DNA from: Acinetobacter apis
Lineage (GTDB): Bacteria > Pseudomonadota > Gammaproteobacteria > Pseudomonadales > Moraxellaceae
Direction: 5' to 3'
DNA length: 35,211 nt
NCBI RefSeq assembly: GCF_900197575.1
Contig: NZ_FZLN01000008.1
Coordinates: 1 to 35,211 of the forward strand
The position numbers and the translations under genes were made by a program. Positions 18,877 through 27,500 of the stretch are shown piece after piece. The notes below the pieces were generated by a model. The model saw only the letters and a list, made by a program, of their open reading frames with translations, was not told where the DNA came from and did no database searches. The stretch's first letter is position 1, and each line of letters begins with the position of its first letter.

Positions 18877-20796
18877 ATGTCTTTGAATACCCTACGTATA
18901 GGTCTTTTTAGCCTGTGTGTGTTATTTAGCCAATTGGCTGTTGCACAGGTTCGTGAATATCATTTAAACATTGATGAAAAAGTGGTTGATGTGACAGGGA
19001 AGCCGGTTAAGAAAATCCTTGTCAATGGTCAGCTCCCCGCACCAACATTAACTTTTGAAGAAGGTGATGACGCTGTTATTTATGTTCATAACCAGTTAAA
19101 AAATCAAGCATCCTCATTGCATTGGCATGGCTTGCTTTTGCCAAATGTAATGGACGGTGTACCAGGCCTTGGTGGCTTTCAAGAGATTCAGCCAAATGGT
19201 ACATTTGTTTATCGTTTTAAAATTCGTCAAAACGGCACCTATTGGTATCACGCACACAGTCAAGGTCAAGAGCAAGATGGTGTGTATGGGGCATTTATTA
19301 TTTATCCCAAAGACAGAAAGCCCCTCGCTCTACATGAAAATACACAACAAGATTATGTAGTGACGTTATCGGACTTTCATCCATCATCAAGCCAAGCCAT
19401 TATGGCAAATTTAAAAAAATCTGCTGAGTATTATCAAAACCGCCGTGAAACCATTTTTGATGTGATGCGACAAGTTCAAAACACAGGCGTAAAAACGACA
19501 TGGCAAGACCGTAAAATGTGGAACCAAATGCGCATGTTAAAAACGGATTTAAGCGATGTTACCGGCTATACTTTTTTAATGAATGGCTATACACCGACCA
19601 AGAATTGGATTGGTGAATTTAATCGAGGCGATAAAGTCAGATTACGATTTATTAATGCTTCAGCCATGTCATTTTTTGATGTACGCATTCCAAATTTAAA
19701 AATGACGGTAGTGGCCGCAGATGGTCAACCTGTTAAGCCTGTAGTGGTCGATGAGTTCCGTTTCGGCGCCAGTGAAACCTATGATGTGATTGTAGAACCC
19801 AAAGACAGCAATTATCAGATCCAAGCAGAATCTATCGACCGCAGTGGTTTTGCTTTAGGTACATTGCATCAGACTACACAGCCTTTAGTGATCTTACCAA
19901 CACCAGCACATCGCCCGCGTGCATTATTAAATATGGCAGATATGGGAATGGCTCATGATTCGCATGATATGTCGAAGATGAACCACGACATGGGTGATAT
20001 GAAAGGTATGGATCATGACATGTCGAAGATGAACCACGACATGAGTGACATGAAAGGCATGGATCATGATATGTCGAAGATGAATCATGACATGGGTGAT
20101 ATGAAAGGCATGGATCATGATATGTCGAAGATGAATCATGACATGGGTGATATGAAAGGCATGGATCACGATATGTCGAAAATGAACCATGACATGAGTG
20201 ATACCAATACAGGTGAGACTAATGCCACATCGCCTGATGGTTGGGCAAATGCAAGCACGCCCAAAGGTTTAAAAATGTTGCAGTATCAAGATTTGCAATC
20301 ATTAACCCCACAAAAAGACCTCCGTCAGCCGGATCAAACCATTGTCATGACGTTAGATGGCAATATGGAACGTTATATTTGGATGCTAAATGGCAAAAAG
20401 TATAATCAGGCTACACCACTTCAAGTGAAATATGGTGAGCGGGTCCGCTTAACTTTTGTGAATAATACAATGATGGCGCATCCAATGCATTTACATGGCA
20501 TGTTTGTGCAATTGGAAAATGGGCAGCCTGCCCAAAGTATGCCTAATAAACATACTGTGATTGTGCCACCAGGTAAAACAGTCAGCGTATTACTGACTGC
20601 AGATGAACTTGGTGAGTGGGCAATTCATTGTCATTTGTTGTATCACATGACTTCAGGCATGATGAATAAACTGATTGTTGCAAATACGGTTGAAAGTCAT
20701 CCATCTGCCTCACATTCAGGGCATGACATGTCAAGTATGCAAGAGATTTCGCAGCCGCAATCATCAAGTCAGGGGGCACATCATGCGCATCACTAA
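18877..20796 (+). CDS. copA: Copper-resistance multicopper oxidase CopA
   Basis: CopA is a periplasmic multicopper oxidase that oxidises Cu(I) and binds excess copper. The 639-residue product keeps all four ligand blocks: LHWHGLLLPN (near residue 88), WYHAHSQGQEQDG, HPMHLHGM, and HCHLLYHMTSGM carrying the type 1 Cys, His and Met. The N-terminus (MSLNTLRIGLFSLCVLF...AVA) reads as a Sec-type signal with no twin arginine, unlike the Tat signal common in CopA proteins. Between the second and third cupredoxin domains lies a Met/His/Asp-rich insert of about 4.7 copies of a 17-residue unit, and the C-terminus has further His/Met residues. The last 14 bases overlap copB. No copRS or cueR regulator is in the window. 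Confidence 0.95.
   Translation: MSLNTLRIGLFSLCVLFSQLAVAQVREYHLNIDEKVVDVTGKPVKKILVNGQLPAPTLTFEEGDDAVIYVHNQLKNQASSLHWHGLLLPNVMDGVPGLGGFQEIQPNGTFVYRFKIRQNGTYWYHAHSQGQEQDGVYGAFIIYPKDRKPLALHENTQQDYVVTLSDFHPSSSQAIMANLKKSAEYYQNRRETIFDVMRQVQNTGVKTTWQDRKMWNQMRMLKTDLSDVTGYTFLMNGYTPTKNWIGEFNRGDKVRLRFINASAMSFFDVRIPNLKMTVVAADGQPVKPVVVDEFRFGASETYDVIVEPKDSNYQIQAESIDRSGFALGTLHQTTQPLVILPTPAHRPRALLNMADMGMAHDSHDMSKMNHDMGDMKGMDHDMSKMNHDMSDMKGMDHDMSKMNHDMGDMKGMDHDMSKMNHDMGDMKGMDHDMSKMNHDMSDTNTGETNATSPDGWANASTPKGLKMLQYQDLQSLTPQKDLRQPDQTIVMTLDGNMERYIWMLNGKKYNQATPLQVKYGERVRLTFVNNTMMAHPMHLHGMFVQLENGQPAQSMPNKHTVIVPPGKTVSVLLTADELGEWAIHCHLLYHMTSGMMNKLIVANTVESHPSASHSGHDMSSMQEISQPQSSSQGAHHAHH
19963..20202 (+). repeat. 51-bp tandem repeat encoding Met/His-rich insert of CopA
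   Basis: Four full 51-bp units (19963-20013, 20014-20064, 20065-20115, 20116-20166) and a partial fifth of 36 bp (20167-20202) encode HDMSKMNHDMGDMKGMD-like 17-residue blocks. Units 3 and 4 are identical at the DNA level; the others differ by a few mostly silent changes plus Gly/Ser at one position. Each unit offers about five Met and two His for copper. Identical units suggest recent duplication by slippage or unequal exchange. Confidence 0.95.
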
Positions 20797-21598
20797 GCTT
20801 ATGCTTTGCCTTTTGTCCGTGGCGGCTGTTTCACAAATGGCACGGTCTGCAGAAACGGAAACATCATCGTTGATGACTAAAAACCAAAATGTATCGCCTA
20901 CACAGAATACAGCTCAATTAAAGCGTATGGATTTGAATCATTCACATGAACATGGCAATGAAATATATACCGACACTTTATTTGAAAATAAATGGATGCA
21001 AGATCGGCATGGACAAGGTGAGTTTTCTTCTTCATTGACCAGTTGGATTGGTACAGATGAAAATAAACTGTTTATCGAAGCCAATGTATCTAAAGCGGAT
21101 AATGAAAAGTATCAGGGTGATTTGGCTGCATTGTACAGTCGGAATATAGCCACATTTTGGGATGCACAAGCAGGGGTACGTTATCGCCAAGATAAAAATA
21201 AAGCCTTTGATCAACGTGCTGTAGATGCTGTGGTCGGTATTCAAGGTTTAGCGCCGTATTTTTTTGAAACAGATGCTTATTTATATGTAGGACAGCATCA
21301 ATATGTGGCAATGGAATTGAAGATGACTCGTGATGTTTTGTTTACTCAAAAGCTGATTGCACAGCCATATTTGAGTGCAACCATTGTGGCTCAAGACGAA
21401 TCTAAATCAGCCAATCAAACCGGTTTATCAGATGCTGAAATTGGGATACAAACCCGTTATGAGATGAATCGACGGGTAATGCCATTTATTGATGTTGCTT
21501 ATCGTTATGAAAAAGGTTTAAAAGATACCGCTTGGCAACATAAAACAGAGTCAGAGTCTGGCATGTATTATGGTGCAGGCATATTACTGCGCTTTTAG
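20783..21598 (+). CDS. copB: Copper-resistance outer-membrane protein CopB
   Basis: CopB is an outer-membrane beta-barrel protein that accompanies CopA in copper-resistance operons. The 271-residue product has a signal peptide (MRITKLMLCLLSVAAVSQMA), a short linker with DLNHSHEHG, and then alternating strands typical of the family: FENKWMQDRHGQGEF, DAQAGVRYRQDK, VVGIQGLAPYFFETDAYLYVG, and a terminal YYGAGILLRF ending in Phe, as outer-membrane barrels do. ATG 20783 was chosen because AGGGGG at 20771-20776 precedes it and the signal peptide begins there. It overlaps copA by 14 bases, so translation is probably coupled. Its linker is shorter and poorer in Met than in plasmid-borne CopB proteins. 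Confidence 0.93.
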   Translation: MRITKLMLCLLSVAAVSQMARSAETETSSLMTKNQNVSPTQNTAQLKRMDLNHSHEHGNEIYTDTLFENKWMQDRHGQGEFSSSLTSWIGTDENKLFIEANVSKADNEKYQGDLAALYSRNIATFWDAQAGVRYRQDKNKAFDQRAVDAVVGIQGLAPYFFETDAYLYVGQHQYVAMELKMTRDVLFTQKLIAQPYLSATIVAQDESKSANQTGLSDAEIGIQTRYEMNRRVMPFIDVAYRYEKGLKDTAWQHKTESESGMYYGAGILLRF

Positions 21599-21615
21599 TA
21601 TTCACGACTCCTTTG

Positions 21616-21654
21616 AAAAGATGGTTATAGTTCACTGTAACCATCTTTTATTTT
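21616..21654 (+). terminator. Terminator of copper cluster
   Basis: AAAAGATGGTTA (21616-21627) and TAACCATCTTTT (21638-21649) form a perfect 12-bp stem with a 10-base loop, followed by TATTTT. It lies 17 bases after the copB stop. Confidence 0.88.
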
Positions 21655-21701
21655 GGGATGAATGAATATGCTTTAAGATGCTAGAAGACGGTTCAAGGTA
21701 A

Positions 21702-22205
21702 ATGGAAAGACAAATGCAACTTTATCAACTATTGATGCCAAGTCCTGTTGGACAACTGAAACTGATTGCTCATGAGCATGCCTTAGTGGCTATTTGTTGG
21801 TTGGATGACAGTAAAACGCCGTATGCAGGACATGACTATCATGAAGATGTATCTCACCATATATTATTACAAGCTCAATCTGAACTTGAGGCTTATTTTA
21901 ACCAACAGTTAGAGACGTTTTTAGTTCCCTTTAGTTTTTGGCAAGGTACATCATTTCAAAAACGTGTTTGGGAAAAACTAAATGATATTCCTTTTGGAGA
22001 AACAGTAAGTTATGCATGGATGGCAAATGCCATTGGACAGCCCACAGCTGTGCGTGCTGTTGCAAGTGCGATAGGGCATAACCCATTGTCGATTATTGTG
22101 CCATGTCATCGTGTGATTGCAAGCAATGGCACATTAGGGGGCTTTGCGAGTGGCTTAGAGAATAAAAAAATATTATTGAATTTAGAGACCAATGTTCAAA
22201 AGTAA
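21702..22205 (+). CDS. ogt: Methylated-DNA--protein-cysteine methyltransferase Ogt
   Basis: Ogt removes O6-methylguanine and O4-methylthymine from DNA by moving the alkyl group to its own cysteine. The 167-residue protein has the acceptor motif IIVPCHRVIA (Cys at about 135), the recognition segment FGETVSYAWMANAIGQPTAVRAVASA, read in part, and GGFASGLENKK at the C-terminal side. There is no Ada-type N-terminal domain, so it is the stand-alone form. ATG 21702 and ATG 21714 are both possible; GGAAAG at 21703-21708 would serve the second, AAGG at about 21696 the first. Confidence 0.93.
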   Translation: MERQMQLYQLLMPSPVGQLKLIAHEHALVAICWLDDSKTPYAGHDYHEDVSHHILLQAQSELEAYFNQQLETFLVPFSFWQGTSFQKRVWEKLNDIPFGETVSYAWMANAIGQPTAVRAVASAIGHNPLSIIVPCHRVIASNGTLGGFASGLENKKILLNLETNVQK

Positions 22206-22269
22206 GATGAAATGCTCATAGACGTGAAGTGAGCGAAAATAACTGCACAATATAGAAATTATTATACAG

Positions 22270-22302
22270 TGATGAGATCAAAGATATAGATAGATCTCAT
22301 CA
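22270..22302. terminator. Hairpin between convergent ogt and metQ
   Basis: TGATGAGATC (22270-22279) and GATCTCATCA (22293-22302) form a perfect 10-bp stem with a 13-base loop, followed by AGTTTTAAT on the plus strand. It lies between two convergent genes and may end transcription from either side. A second small palindrome AGCATTAAAATGCT at 22344-22357 spans the metQ stop. Confidence 0.55.
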
Positions 22303-22346
22303 AGTTTTAATCCATGTGCTTGATGCGATGATTAAACCGCCTAGCA

Positions 22347-23159
22347 TTAAAATGCTGGATAAATTTCACCTTTAAAATTCTTAATAATAAATTGACGAGT
22401 ATCTGCACTATTTAATGCTTGTGCTACTTTTTTAATGGCTGGATTGTTTTGGTCTTCAGGTCGAGTCACTAAATATTCAGCCCAAATGTTTTTTCCGTCT
22501 TGACCACGTTCGATATAAAGTGATTTTTTAATATCAAGTTTAGCCTCTAAAACATAATTACCATTTAATGCAGCCAACTCAACTTGATTTAAGATTCTTG
22601 GCAACATAGCAGAATCAAGTTCTTTAATTTTTAGATTTTTAGGATTGGTTGCAATATCACGCACCGTGGGTAAAGGATCTGTTGGTAAAATAGGCTGTCT
22701 AAAACCTGGTTTTAATGTAATTAAGTTCAGTTTAGACAACAGTAATAAACCTCGGCCTCCATTCACAGGATCACTTGGTATTGCAACAGTAGCACCTTGT
22801 GAAATTTGTTTAAGGTTATTAATTTTAGTTGAATACAACACAAAAGGCTCGATATGAACAGGCACAATAGGGACAAGATGAGATTGTGTTTTACTGTTGA
22901 ATTGATTTAAAAATGGTCGATATTGGTAATAATTGGCATCAATTTTCTTAGAGACCAACTGGGCATTGGGTTGAATATAATCAGAATATATTTTTATTTT
23001 TAAATCAATACCTTGTTTAGCAAGTTCAGGCTTAATATGTTCTAAAATAACACCATGTGGTGTGGCACTTGCACCAATGGTGATGGTTTGATTGGCAAAT
23101 GCATGAAGGGCAATTGTAGATACGCCAACTGCAAAAGCAATTCTTTTTAAAAAATGCAT
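22347..23159 (-). CDS. metQ: Methionine ABC transporter substrate-binding protein MetQ
   Basis: MetQ captures methionine in the periplasm for the MetNI importer. The 270-residue NlpA-family protein has the mature-start strand ITIGASATPHG, a YSDYIQPNAQLVSKKIDANYYQY segment (read in part) and the ATVAIPSDPVNGGRGL motif typical of the family. The signal peptide (MHFLKRIAFAVGVSTIALHAFA) has no lipobox cysteine, so it is predicted to be a soluble periplasmic protein, whereas most MetQ proteins are lipoproteins. AGGAAA precedes the ATG on the minus strand. It is the last gene of metN-metI-metQ. The ligand could also be another amino acid or sulfur compound. Confidence 0.87.
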   Translation of the reverse strand: MHFLKRIAFAVGVSTIALHAFANQTITIGASATPHGVILEHIKPELAKQGIDLKIKIYSDYIQPNAQLVSKKIDANYYQYRPFLNQFNSKTQSHLVPIVPVHIEPFVLYSTKINNLKQISQGATVAIPSDPVNGGRGLLLLSKLNLITLKPGFRQPILPTDPLPTVRDIATNPKNLKIKELDSAMLPRILNQVELAALNGNYVLEAKLDIKKSLYIERGQDGKNIWAEYLVTRPEDQNNPAIKKVAQALNSADTRQFIIKNFKGEIYPAF

Positions 23160-23186
23160 AAACTCATTTCCTTGTGTTGTTTTAGA

Positions 23187-23855
23187 TTAGTAATGTCTTG
23201 AAAAATAAATGACGAGTCGATTGCCGAGCAGCTGAATCATTTGCACAATTAAAATGAGCAACACCACCGTCACAATCATAATTCCAGTTTCATAGCGCTG
23301 GTAACCATAACGAATTGCAAGATCACCTAAACCACCACCACCAATCACGCCAGATACTGCGGTATAGTCAACCAGTGCAATACTGGTGATTGTAATGGCG
23401 GCAATAATAGGTGCACGCGCTTCAGGCAATAAAACACCATGAATAATTTGCCAATAACTTGCTCCCATAGATTGAGCTGCTTCAATCACGCCATGGTCAA
23501 CTTCCCGTAATGCGGTTTCAACTAAACGCGCAAAGAAGGCGATACCAGCAACAGTGATTGGCGGAATTACACCTGCAATATCTATGGTGGTTCCTGTAAT
23601 GAGTGCTGTAAATGGCATCAGCAAAATCATTAAAATAATAAACGGCACTGACCGAATGACATTGATTAAGAATGACAAAATGGCATATAAAAAGGGCGTG
23701 GCTTTAATGCTTTTTTTTGCAAAAGAATACATAAGAATGCCAAGTGGCAATCCTAAAATGACAATCGCAATTAATGAAAAAAACAACATGGTCACTGTGG
23801 CTTTTGTGGCATCCCACAGCTCATTTGGGTCTACACTAGCAAATAATTCGTTCAT
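23187..23855 (-). CDS. metI: Methionine ABC transporter permease MetI
   Basis: MetI forms the membrane channel of the MetNIQ importer. The 222-residue product has five to six hydrophobic segments and the permease coupling motif in IEAAQSMGASYWQIIHGVLLPEA (read in part), where the EAA loop meets the ATPase. RSVPFIILMILLMPF and VVSGVIGGGGLGDLAIRYGY-type sequence (AVSGVIGGGGLGDLA here) are typical of the family. The ATG follows the metN stop with no gap (TAA directly followed by ATG), implying coupled translation. metQ begins 27 bases later. Confidence 0.94.
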   Translation of the reverse strand: MNELFASVDPNELWDATKATVTMLFFSLIAIVILGLPLGILMYSFAKKSIKATPFLYAILSFLINVIRSVPFIILMILLMPFTALITGTTIDIAGVIPPITVAGIAFFARLVETALREVDHGVIEAAQSMGASYWQIIHGVLLPEARAPIIAAITITSIALVDYTAVSGVIGGGGLGDLAIRYGYQRYETGIMIVTVVLLILIVQMIQLLGNRLVIYFSRHY

Positions 23856-24872
23856 TTAAGCAGCATCCAAAGAGACCGTTGGTGTGATTTTTTCGACATA
23901 GGCTTGGTGTTGTTGTAGTTTTTCAATGAAATGTCTTTGATGATCCACCTCACCATCAATGGCTAAAATACTTTGGCTGTATAAAGATGTTTTTGTACGT
24001 TCTACTTTTGAGTGAATCATTTGAAATTGTATATTGGTGTTTAATGCGAACGACTCATATTTTGGATGTTGGGCAAAATCTCCAATGGCAGTAATCCGAA
24101 TATAAGAGGTTGTATTTGACCCAATAGCATCCAATGTAATCGGTTCTAAAATTAATGAACGAGATACAGGGTGTTTGGGTTGTAATAACACTTGATCTAC
24201 AGTGCCTTGTTCCACCACTTGACCCTCAGACATAACAATGACATGGTCACAAATTTTACGAATGACATCGATTTCATGGGTAATGAGTACAATACCAATG
24301 CCTTGTTCTTGATTGATGGTTAATAATAAATTTAAAATTTCATGCGTAGTCATGGGGTCTAAAGCACTTGTGACCTCATCACAAAGTAATATTTTTGGTT
24401 CAGTCGCCAATGCACGAGCAATACCTACACGTTGTTTTTGTCCGCCTGACAGATGCTTGGGAAAGCTATTTAAATGTGAACTTAAACCAACTTGTGATGC
24501 TAATTTTTCCACACGTTGTTGAATGACAGATTCTTTCAAGTGATTTAAACGTAAGGGAAAGGCAATATTTTCAAATACGGTTTTACTTTTTAATAAGTTA
24601 AAATGCTGAAAAATCATGGCGACATTTTTACGCAGTGTTTTTAGCGCTTGGGCTTGGTTTAAATGCACAGGTAAATCGAGAACTTCAACTGTACCTTGGG
24701 TTGGTTGCTCTAATCCATTAATGAGCCTTAACAGGGTTGATTTCCCTGCACCAGAATGCCCGATAATACCCACAATGTTGGGATGAGGAATGTCAACATT
24801 GACATGTTTTAATGCATAAATATTTTGTTTTTTAATTTGGAATATTTTGTCTACATTATCAATTTTAATCAT
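23856..24872 (-). CDS. metN: Methionine ABC transporter ATP-binding protein MetN
   Basis: MetN powers the MetNIQ importer. The 338-residue protein has a Walker A GHSGAGKST near residue 38, a Q-loop in AMIFQHFNLL, the signature LSGGQKQRVGIARAL, a Walker B ILLCDEVTSALD, and the switch histidine in LITHE. After about residue 260 comes the C-terminal regulatory domain (NIL type) that binds methionine and shuts transport down in E. coli. It heads the minus-strand operon. Upstream, the minus strand offers TTGCAA with TATATT at 15 bases, or TATTAA at 17, as promoter. I see no SAM riboswitch or clear MetJ box in front of it. Confidence 0.95.
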   Translation of the reverse strand: MIKIDNVDKIFQIKKQNIYALKHVNVDIPHPNIVGIIGHSGAGKSTLLRLINGLEQPTQGTVEVLDLPVHLNQAQALKTLRKNVAMIFQHFNLLKSKTVFENIAFPLRLNHLKESVIQQRVEKLASQVGLSSHLNSFPKHLSGGQKQRVGIARALATEPKILLCDEVTSALDPMTTHEILNLLLTINQEQGIGIVLITHEIDVIRKICDHVIVMSEGQVVEQGTVDQVLLQPKHPVSRSLILEPITLDAIGSNTTSYIRITAIGDFAQHPKYESFALNTNIQFQMIHSKVERTKTSLYSQSILAIDGEVDHQRHFIEKLQQHQAYVEKITPTVSLDAA

Positions 24873-25183
24873 AACGCAATTTCATGTGAACTTTGTTTTA
24901 ATATAGCTCAATCGTTTGTATTGCAAATTTAGAAATTCTTATACCAATATGCATAAATATGATTAGTTTCATTGGTTTAAGTTGGGTTCAAATTAACATT
25001 ATCATTTTGTTCAATTATATTTTACGGGGTTTAGTTTATCGAATACTCGTTTTTGAATCAGATAGAATATTCATTTATTTTTGATGTTTGAATTATGCTC
25101 ATTATCTGTAAGTGATTCATATCAATACCATGATGAGTTGATAAAACCTCAAGCAGTATTTAATATTTTAGCTATATGAATGA
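24873..25183. other. AT-rich intergenic region upstream of metN
   Basis: These 311 bases separate metN from the XRE regulator gene, both on the minus strand, so the region holds the metN promoter and the end of the XRE transcript. It is markedly AT-rich. The likely metN promoter lies at about 24905-24935. No ORF with a credible start, no strong terminator hairpin and no riboswitch fold could be recognised. Confidence 0.5.
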
Positions 25184-25378
25184 TTAAGCTTGGTTTTGAA
25201 AAATAGCCTCAATTGAAAGCTCAAATACTTCAGATATTTTAAAGGCCAAAGGCAAACTTGGATCATAGCGCTCTTTTTCAATCGCATTAACGGTTTGACG
25301 AGAAACATCCAGCTTTTTAGCCAATTGCTCTTGTGACCAACCTTTAGTTTCTCGTAATTTAGGAATAATATTTTTCAT
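25184..25378 (-). CDS. Small XRE-family HTH regulator
   Basis: The 64-residue protein is little more than one HTH_3 domain: KLRETKGWSQEQLAKKLDVS, then SRQTVNAIEKERYDPSLPLA with the recognition helix, and a short C-terminal helix (ISEVFELSIEAIF). Such minimal regulators bind palindromes as dimers. Its ATG overlaps the TGA of the upstream membrane-protein gene (ATGA, 25375-25378), so the two are translationally coupled. Two near-identical palindromes before the operon are the obvious candidate operators, implying autoregulation. The type is widespread in Firmicutes and scattered in Proteobacteria. Nothing here shows what signal it answers to. Confidence 0.88.
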   Translation of the reverse strand: MKNIIPKLRETKGWSQEQLAKKLDVSRQTVNAIEKERYDPSLPLAFKISEVFELSIEAIFQNQA

Positions 25379-25752
25379 CTATAACGCCACACACCGACTA
25401 CAGCTCCAACTCCCCATAACAAGGCAATTATCGGCCAGATCATAAACATGGATAGATTTGGGAAGCCTATATTTTCTAAAAAACCATAACTAAAAGAAAT
25501 AAATGCTGTTCCTAAAGATGCAAAAGTCAGTGCACAAAGCTGGATTTTTAATTGGAGTTCATCAAGCTGAGCAATTCGCTTAATGATACTAAAAAGCATG
25601 AATAAAAAAGGGACTACAGGCAATAAAGTAATAACAATCTTGAATTGGGGTTCGATATCATTGTTTTTTAAGTACGTTAAAGAAAACACCAATACCAAAA
25701 CATAAAGTATGAGTGCGGATACTATTTCTACAGCATATTTATAACTTTTCAT
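25375..25752 (-). CDS. Small four-helix membrane protein paired with XRE regulator
   Basis: The 125-residue protein has four hydrophobic segments (about 7-26, 37-57, 70-90 and 99-120) and a short charged stretch, KRIAQLDELQLKIQ, between the second and third. I do not recognise a named function; small membrane proteins in operon with minimal XRE regulators are common and mostly uncharacterised. I chose ATG 25752 (MKSYKYAVEIV) rather than ATG 25800, because the longer form would translate through the proximal palindrome (25769-25786) and a probable promoter -10. The ribosome binding site is modest (AGAG). The pair could be a membrane-signal sensing switch, but that is inference. Confidence 0.7.
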   Translation of the reverse strand: MKSYKYAVEIVSALILYVLVLVFSLTYLKNNDIEPQFKIVITLLPVVPFLFMLFSIIKRIAQLDELQLKIQLCALTFASLGTAFISFSYGFLENIGFPNLSMFMIWPIIALLWGVGAVVGVWRYR

Positions 25753-25768
25753 GATTATTTGGCTCTTG

Positions 25769-25786
25769 TGTAAAGTAAGCTTTACA
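25769..25786 (-). promoter_or_regulatory. Proximal palindromic operator candidate
   Basis: TGTAAAG TAAG CTTTACA is a perfect 7-bp inverted repeat with a 4-base spacer, 17 bases upstream of the membrane-protein ATG on the minus strand. It is one of two related sites (see 25812-25829). On the minus strand a TATTAT at 25787-25792 lies between them and may be the -10. Confidence 0.7.
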
Positions 25787-25811
25787 TCATAATAGGTCAT
25801 ATAATACTCAA

Positions 25812-25829
25812 TATAAAGCTTACTTTACA
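25812..25829 (-). promoter_or_regulatory. Distal palindromic operator candidate
   Basis: TATAAAG CTTA CTTTACA matches the reverse complement of the proximal site except for one base (A for G in the left arm). The centres of the two sites are 43 bp apart, about four turns of B-DNA, which would place two dimers on the same face of the helix. Confidence 0.68.
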
Positions 25830-25931
25830 TATTATAGTAAATTAGAAGGCAATTAAATTGATCATCAATCGTTTAGTTTTTAATTGAATATGAAAGTAAT
25901 GCTTAAGAATTTGGTTGAAACGGTTAAATTT

Positions 25932-25969
25932 TGTTGCCTTATAAAAGAATCGACTTTAAAAAGGCAACA
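25932..25969. repeat. 9-bp inverted repeat after thiD
   Basis: TGTTGCCTT (25932-25940) and AAGGCAACA (25961-25969) are perfect reverse complements around a 20-base AT-rich loop, 10 bases beyond the thiD stop. Neither strand has a T-run after it, so it may stabilise the thiD mRNA end rather than act as an intrinsic terminator. Confidence 0.5.
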
Positions 25970-25979
25970 CTTGTTAAAC

Positions 25980-26810
<831 letters not shown>

Positions 26811-26835
26811 TTAATCACAAATGTAAGGAATTCAT

Positions 26836-27492
26836 GTGAAAAATAAGAAATATCTGCTCCTTGATCTAGATGGTACTTTGACCGACCCGAAAGAGGGAAT
26901 TCATGGTTGTATACGCTATGCTTTAAATAAGCTTGATTTGCCTTTAGATCCGAATGTGAATATTGATTGGACCATTGGTCCACCGCTTAAAAATTCATTC
27001 AAAATCTTATTAAATACAACAGATGACACATTGGCAGAACGTGCATTAGTGTATTACCGTGAGCGATTTTCAACAGTGGGATTATTTGAAAATCAAATTT
27101 ATCCGACAGTTCAAGCCACATTACAGACTTTGGTGGAACGTGGCTATAATTTATATCTAGCGACAGCCAAACCACAAATATATGCTCAGCAAATTTTAAC
27201 CCACTTTAATATCGCACAATATTTTCGTTTTGCTTATGGCAGTGAACTTAATGGTGATCGTACCAATAAAGCAGAATTAATCGCTTATATTTTAGAAAAA
27301 GAGGGGATTTCTGCCCAAGATGCGGTCATGGTGGGTGACCGCAAATATGACATTATTGGTGCTCACGCCAACCATATGCCTGCAATTGCAGTGACTTATG
27401 GTTATGGTAGCGCAGCAGAACGAGCAGAATACGTACCTGATGACACGATCGATTGTTTTTCAGCATTATTAACCCATTTTAATGCTTTATAA
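26836..27492 (+). CDS. HAD-superfamily phosphatase (Gph-like)
   Basis: The 218-residue protein is a class I HAD hydrolase: the nucleophile motif LLLDLDGTLTD at 7-17, a helical cap region (about 18-85), motif II in LYLATAKPQIY, a lysine near 150 (TNKAELI) and motif III VMVGDRKYDIIGA with the metal-binding Asp. It resembles phosphoglycolate phosphatase and 5'-nucleotidase-like HAD enzymes, but the substrate is not readable. The start is GTG 26836 with AAGGA at 26824-26828. It is divergent from thiD and convergent with the EamA gene, with only 4 bases between the two stops. Confidence 0.87.
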   Translation: MKNKKYLLLDLDGTLTDPKEGIHGCIRYALNKLDLPLDPNVNIDWTIGPPLKNSFKILLNTTDDTLAERALVYYRERFSTVGLFENQIYPTVQATLQTLVERGYNLYLATAKPQIYAQQILTHFNIAQYFRFAYGSELNGDRTNKAELIAYILEKEGISAQDAVMVGDRKYDIIGAHANHMPAIAVTYGYGSAAERAEYVPDDTIDCFSALLTHFNAL

Positions 27493-27500
27493 GGCATTAA
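27479..27500. terminator. Hairpin spanning both stops of HAD and EamA genes
   Basis: TTAATGC (27479-27485) and GCATTAA (27494-27500) form a 7-bp stem with an 8-base loop and contain the stop codons of two convergent genes. No T-run follows on either strand, so termination strength is doubtful. Confidence 0.35.

Noticed and set aside
19927..20190. A His-rich reverse-strand ORF (VIHAFHITHVMIHLRHIM repeats)
   Set aside because: It is the antisense shadow of the copA 51-bp tandem repeat; its periodicity comes entirely from the real gene and there is no ribosome binding site.
19963..20202. A CRISPR array, because of the regular 51-bp spacing
   Set aside because: The units are contiguous with no unique spacers, keep the copA reading frame and encode protein.
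20675..20782. An N-terminal extension of CopB starting at 20675
   Set aside because: It lies inside copA in another frame and has no signal-peptide character. The signal peptide and a strong AGGGGG site start CopB at 20783.
25753..25800. A 16-codon longer start for the small membrane protein
   Set aside because: It would translate through a palindrome that looks like an operator; the hydrophobic protein proper starts at 25752. Kept only as a weak alternative.
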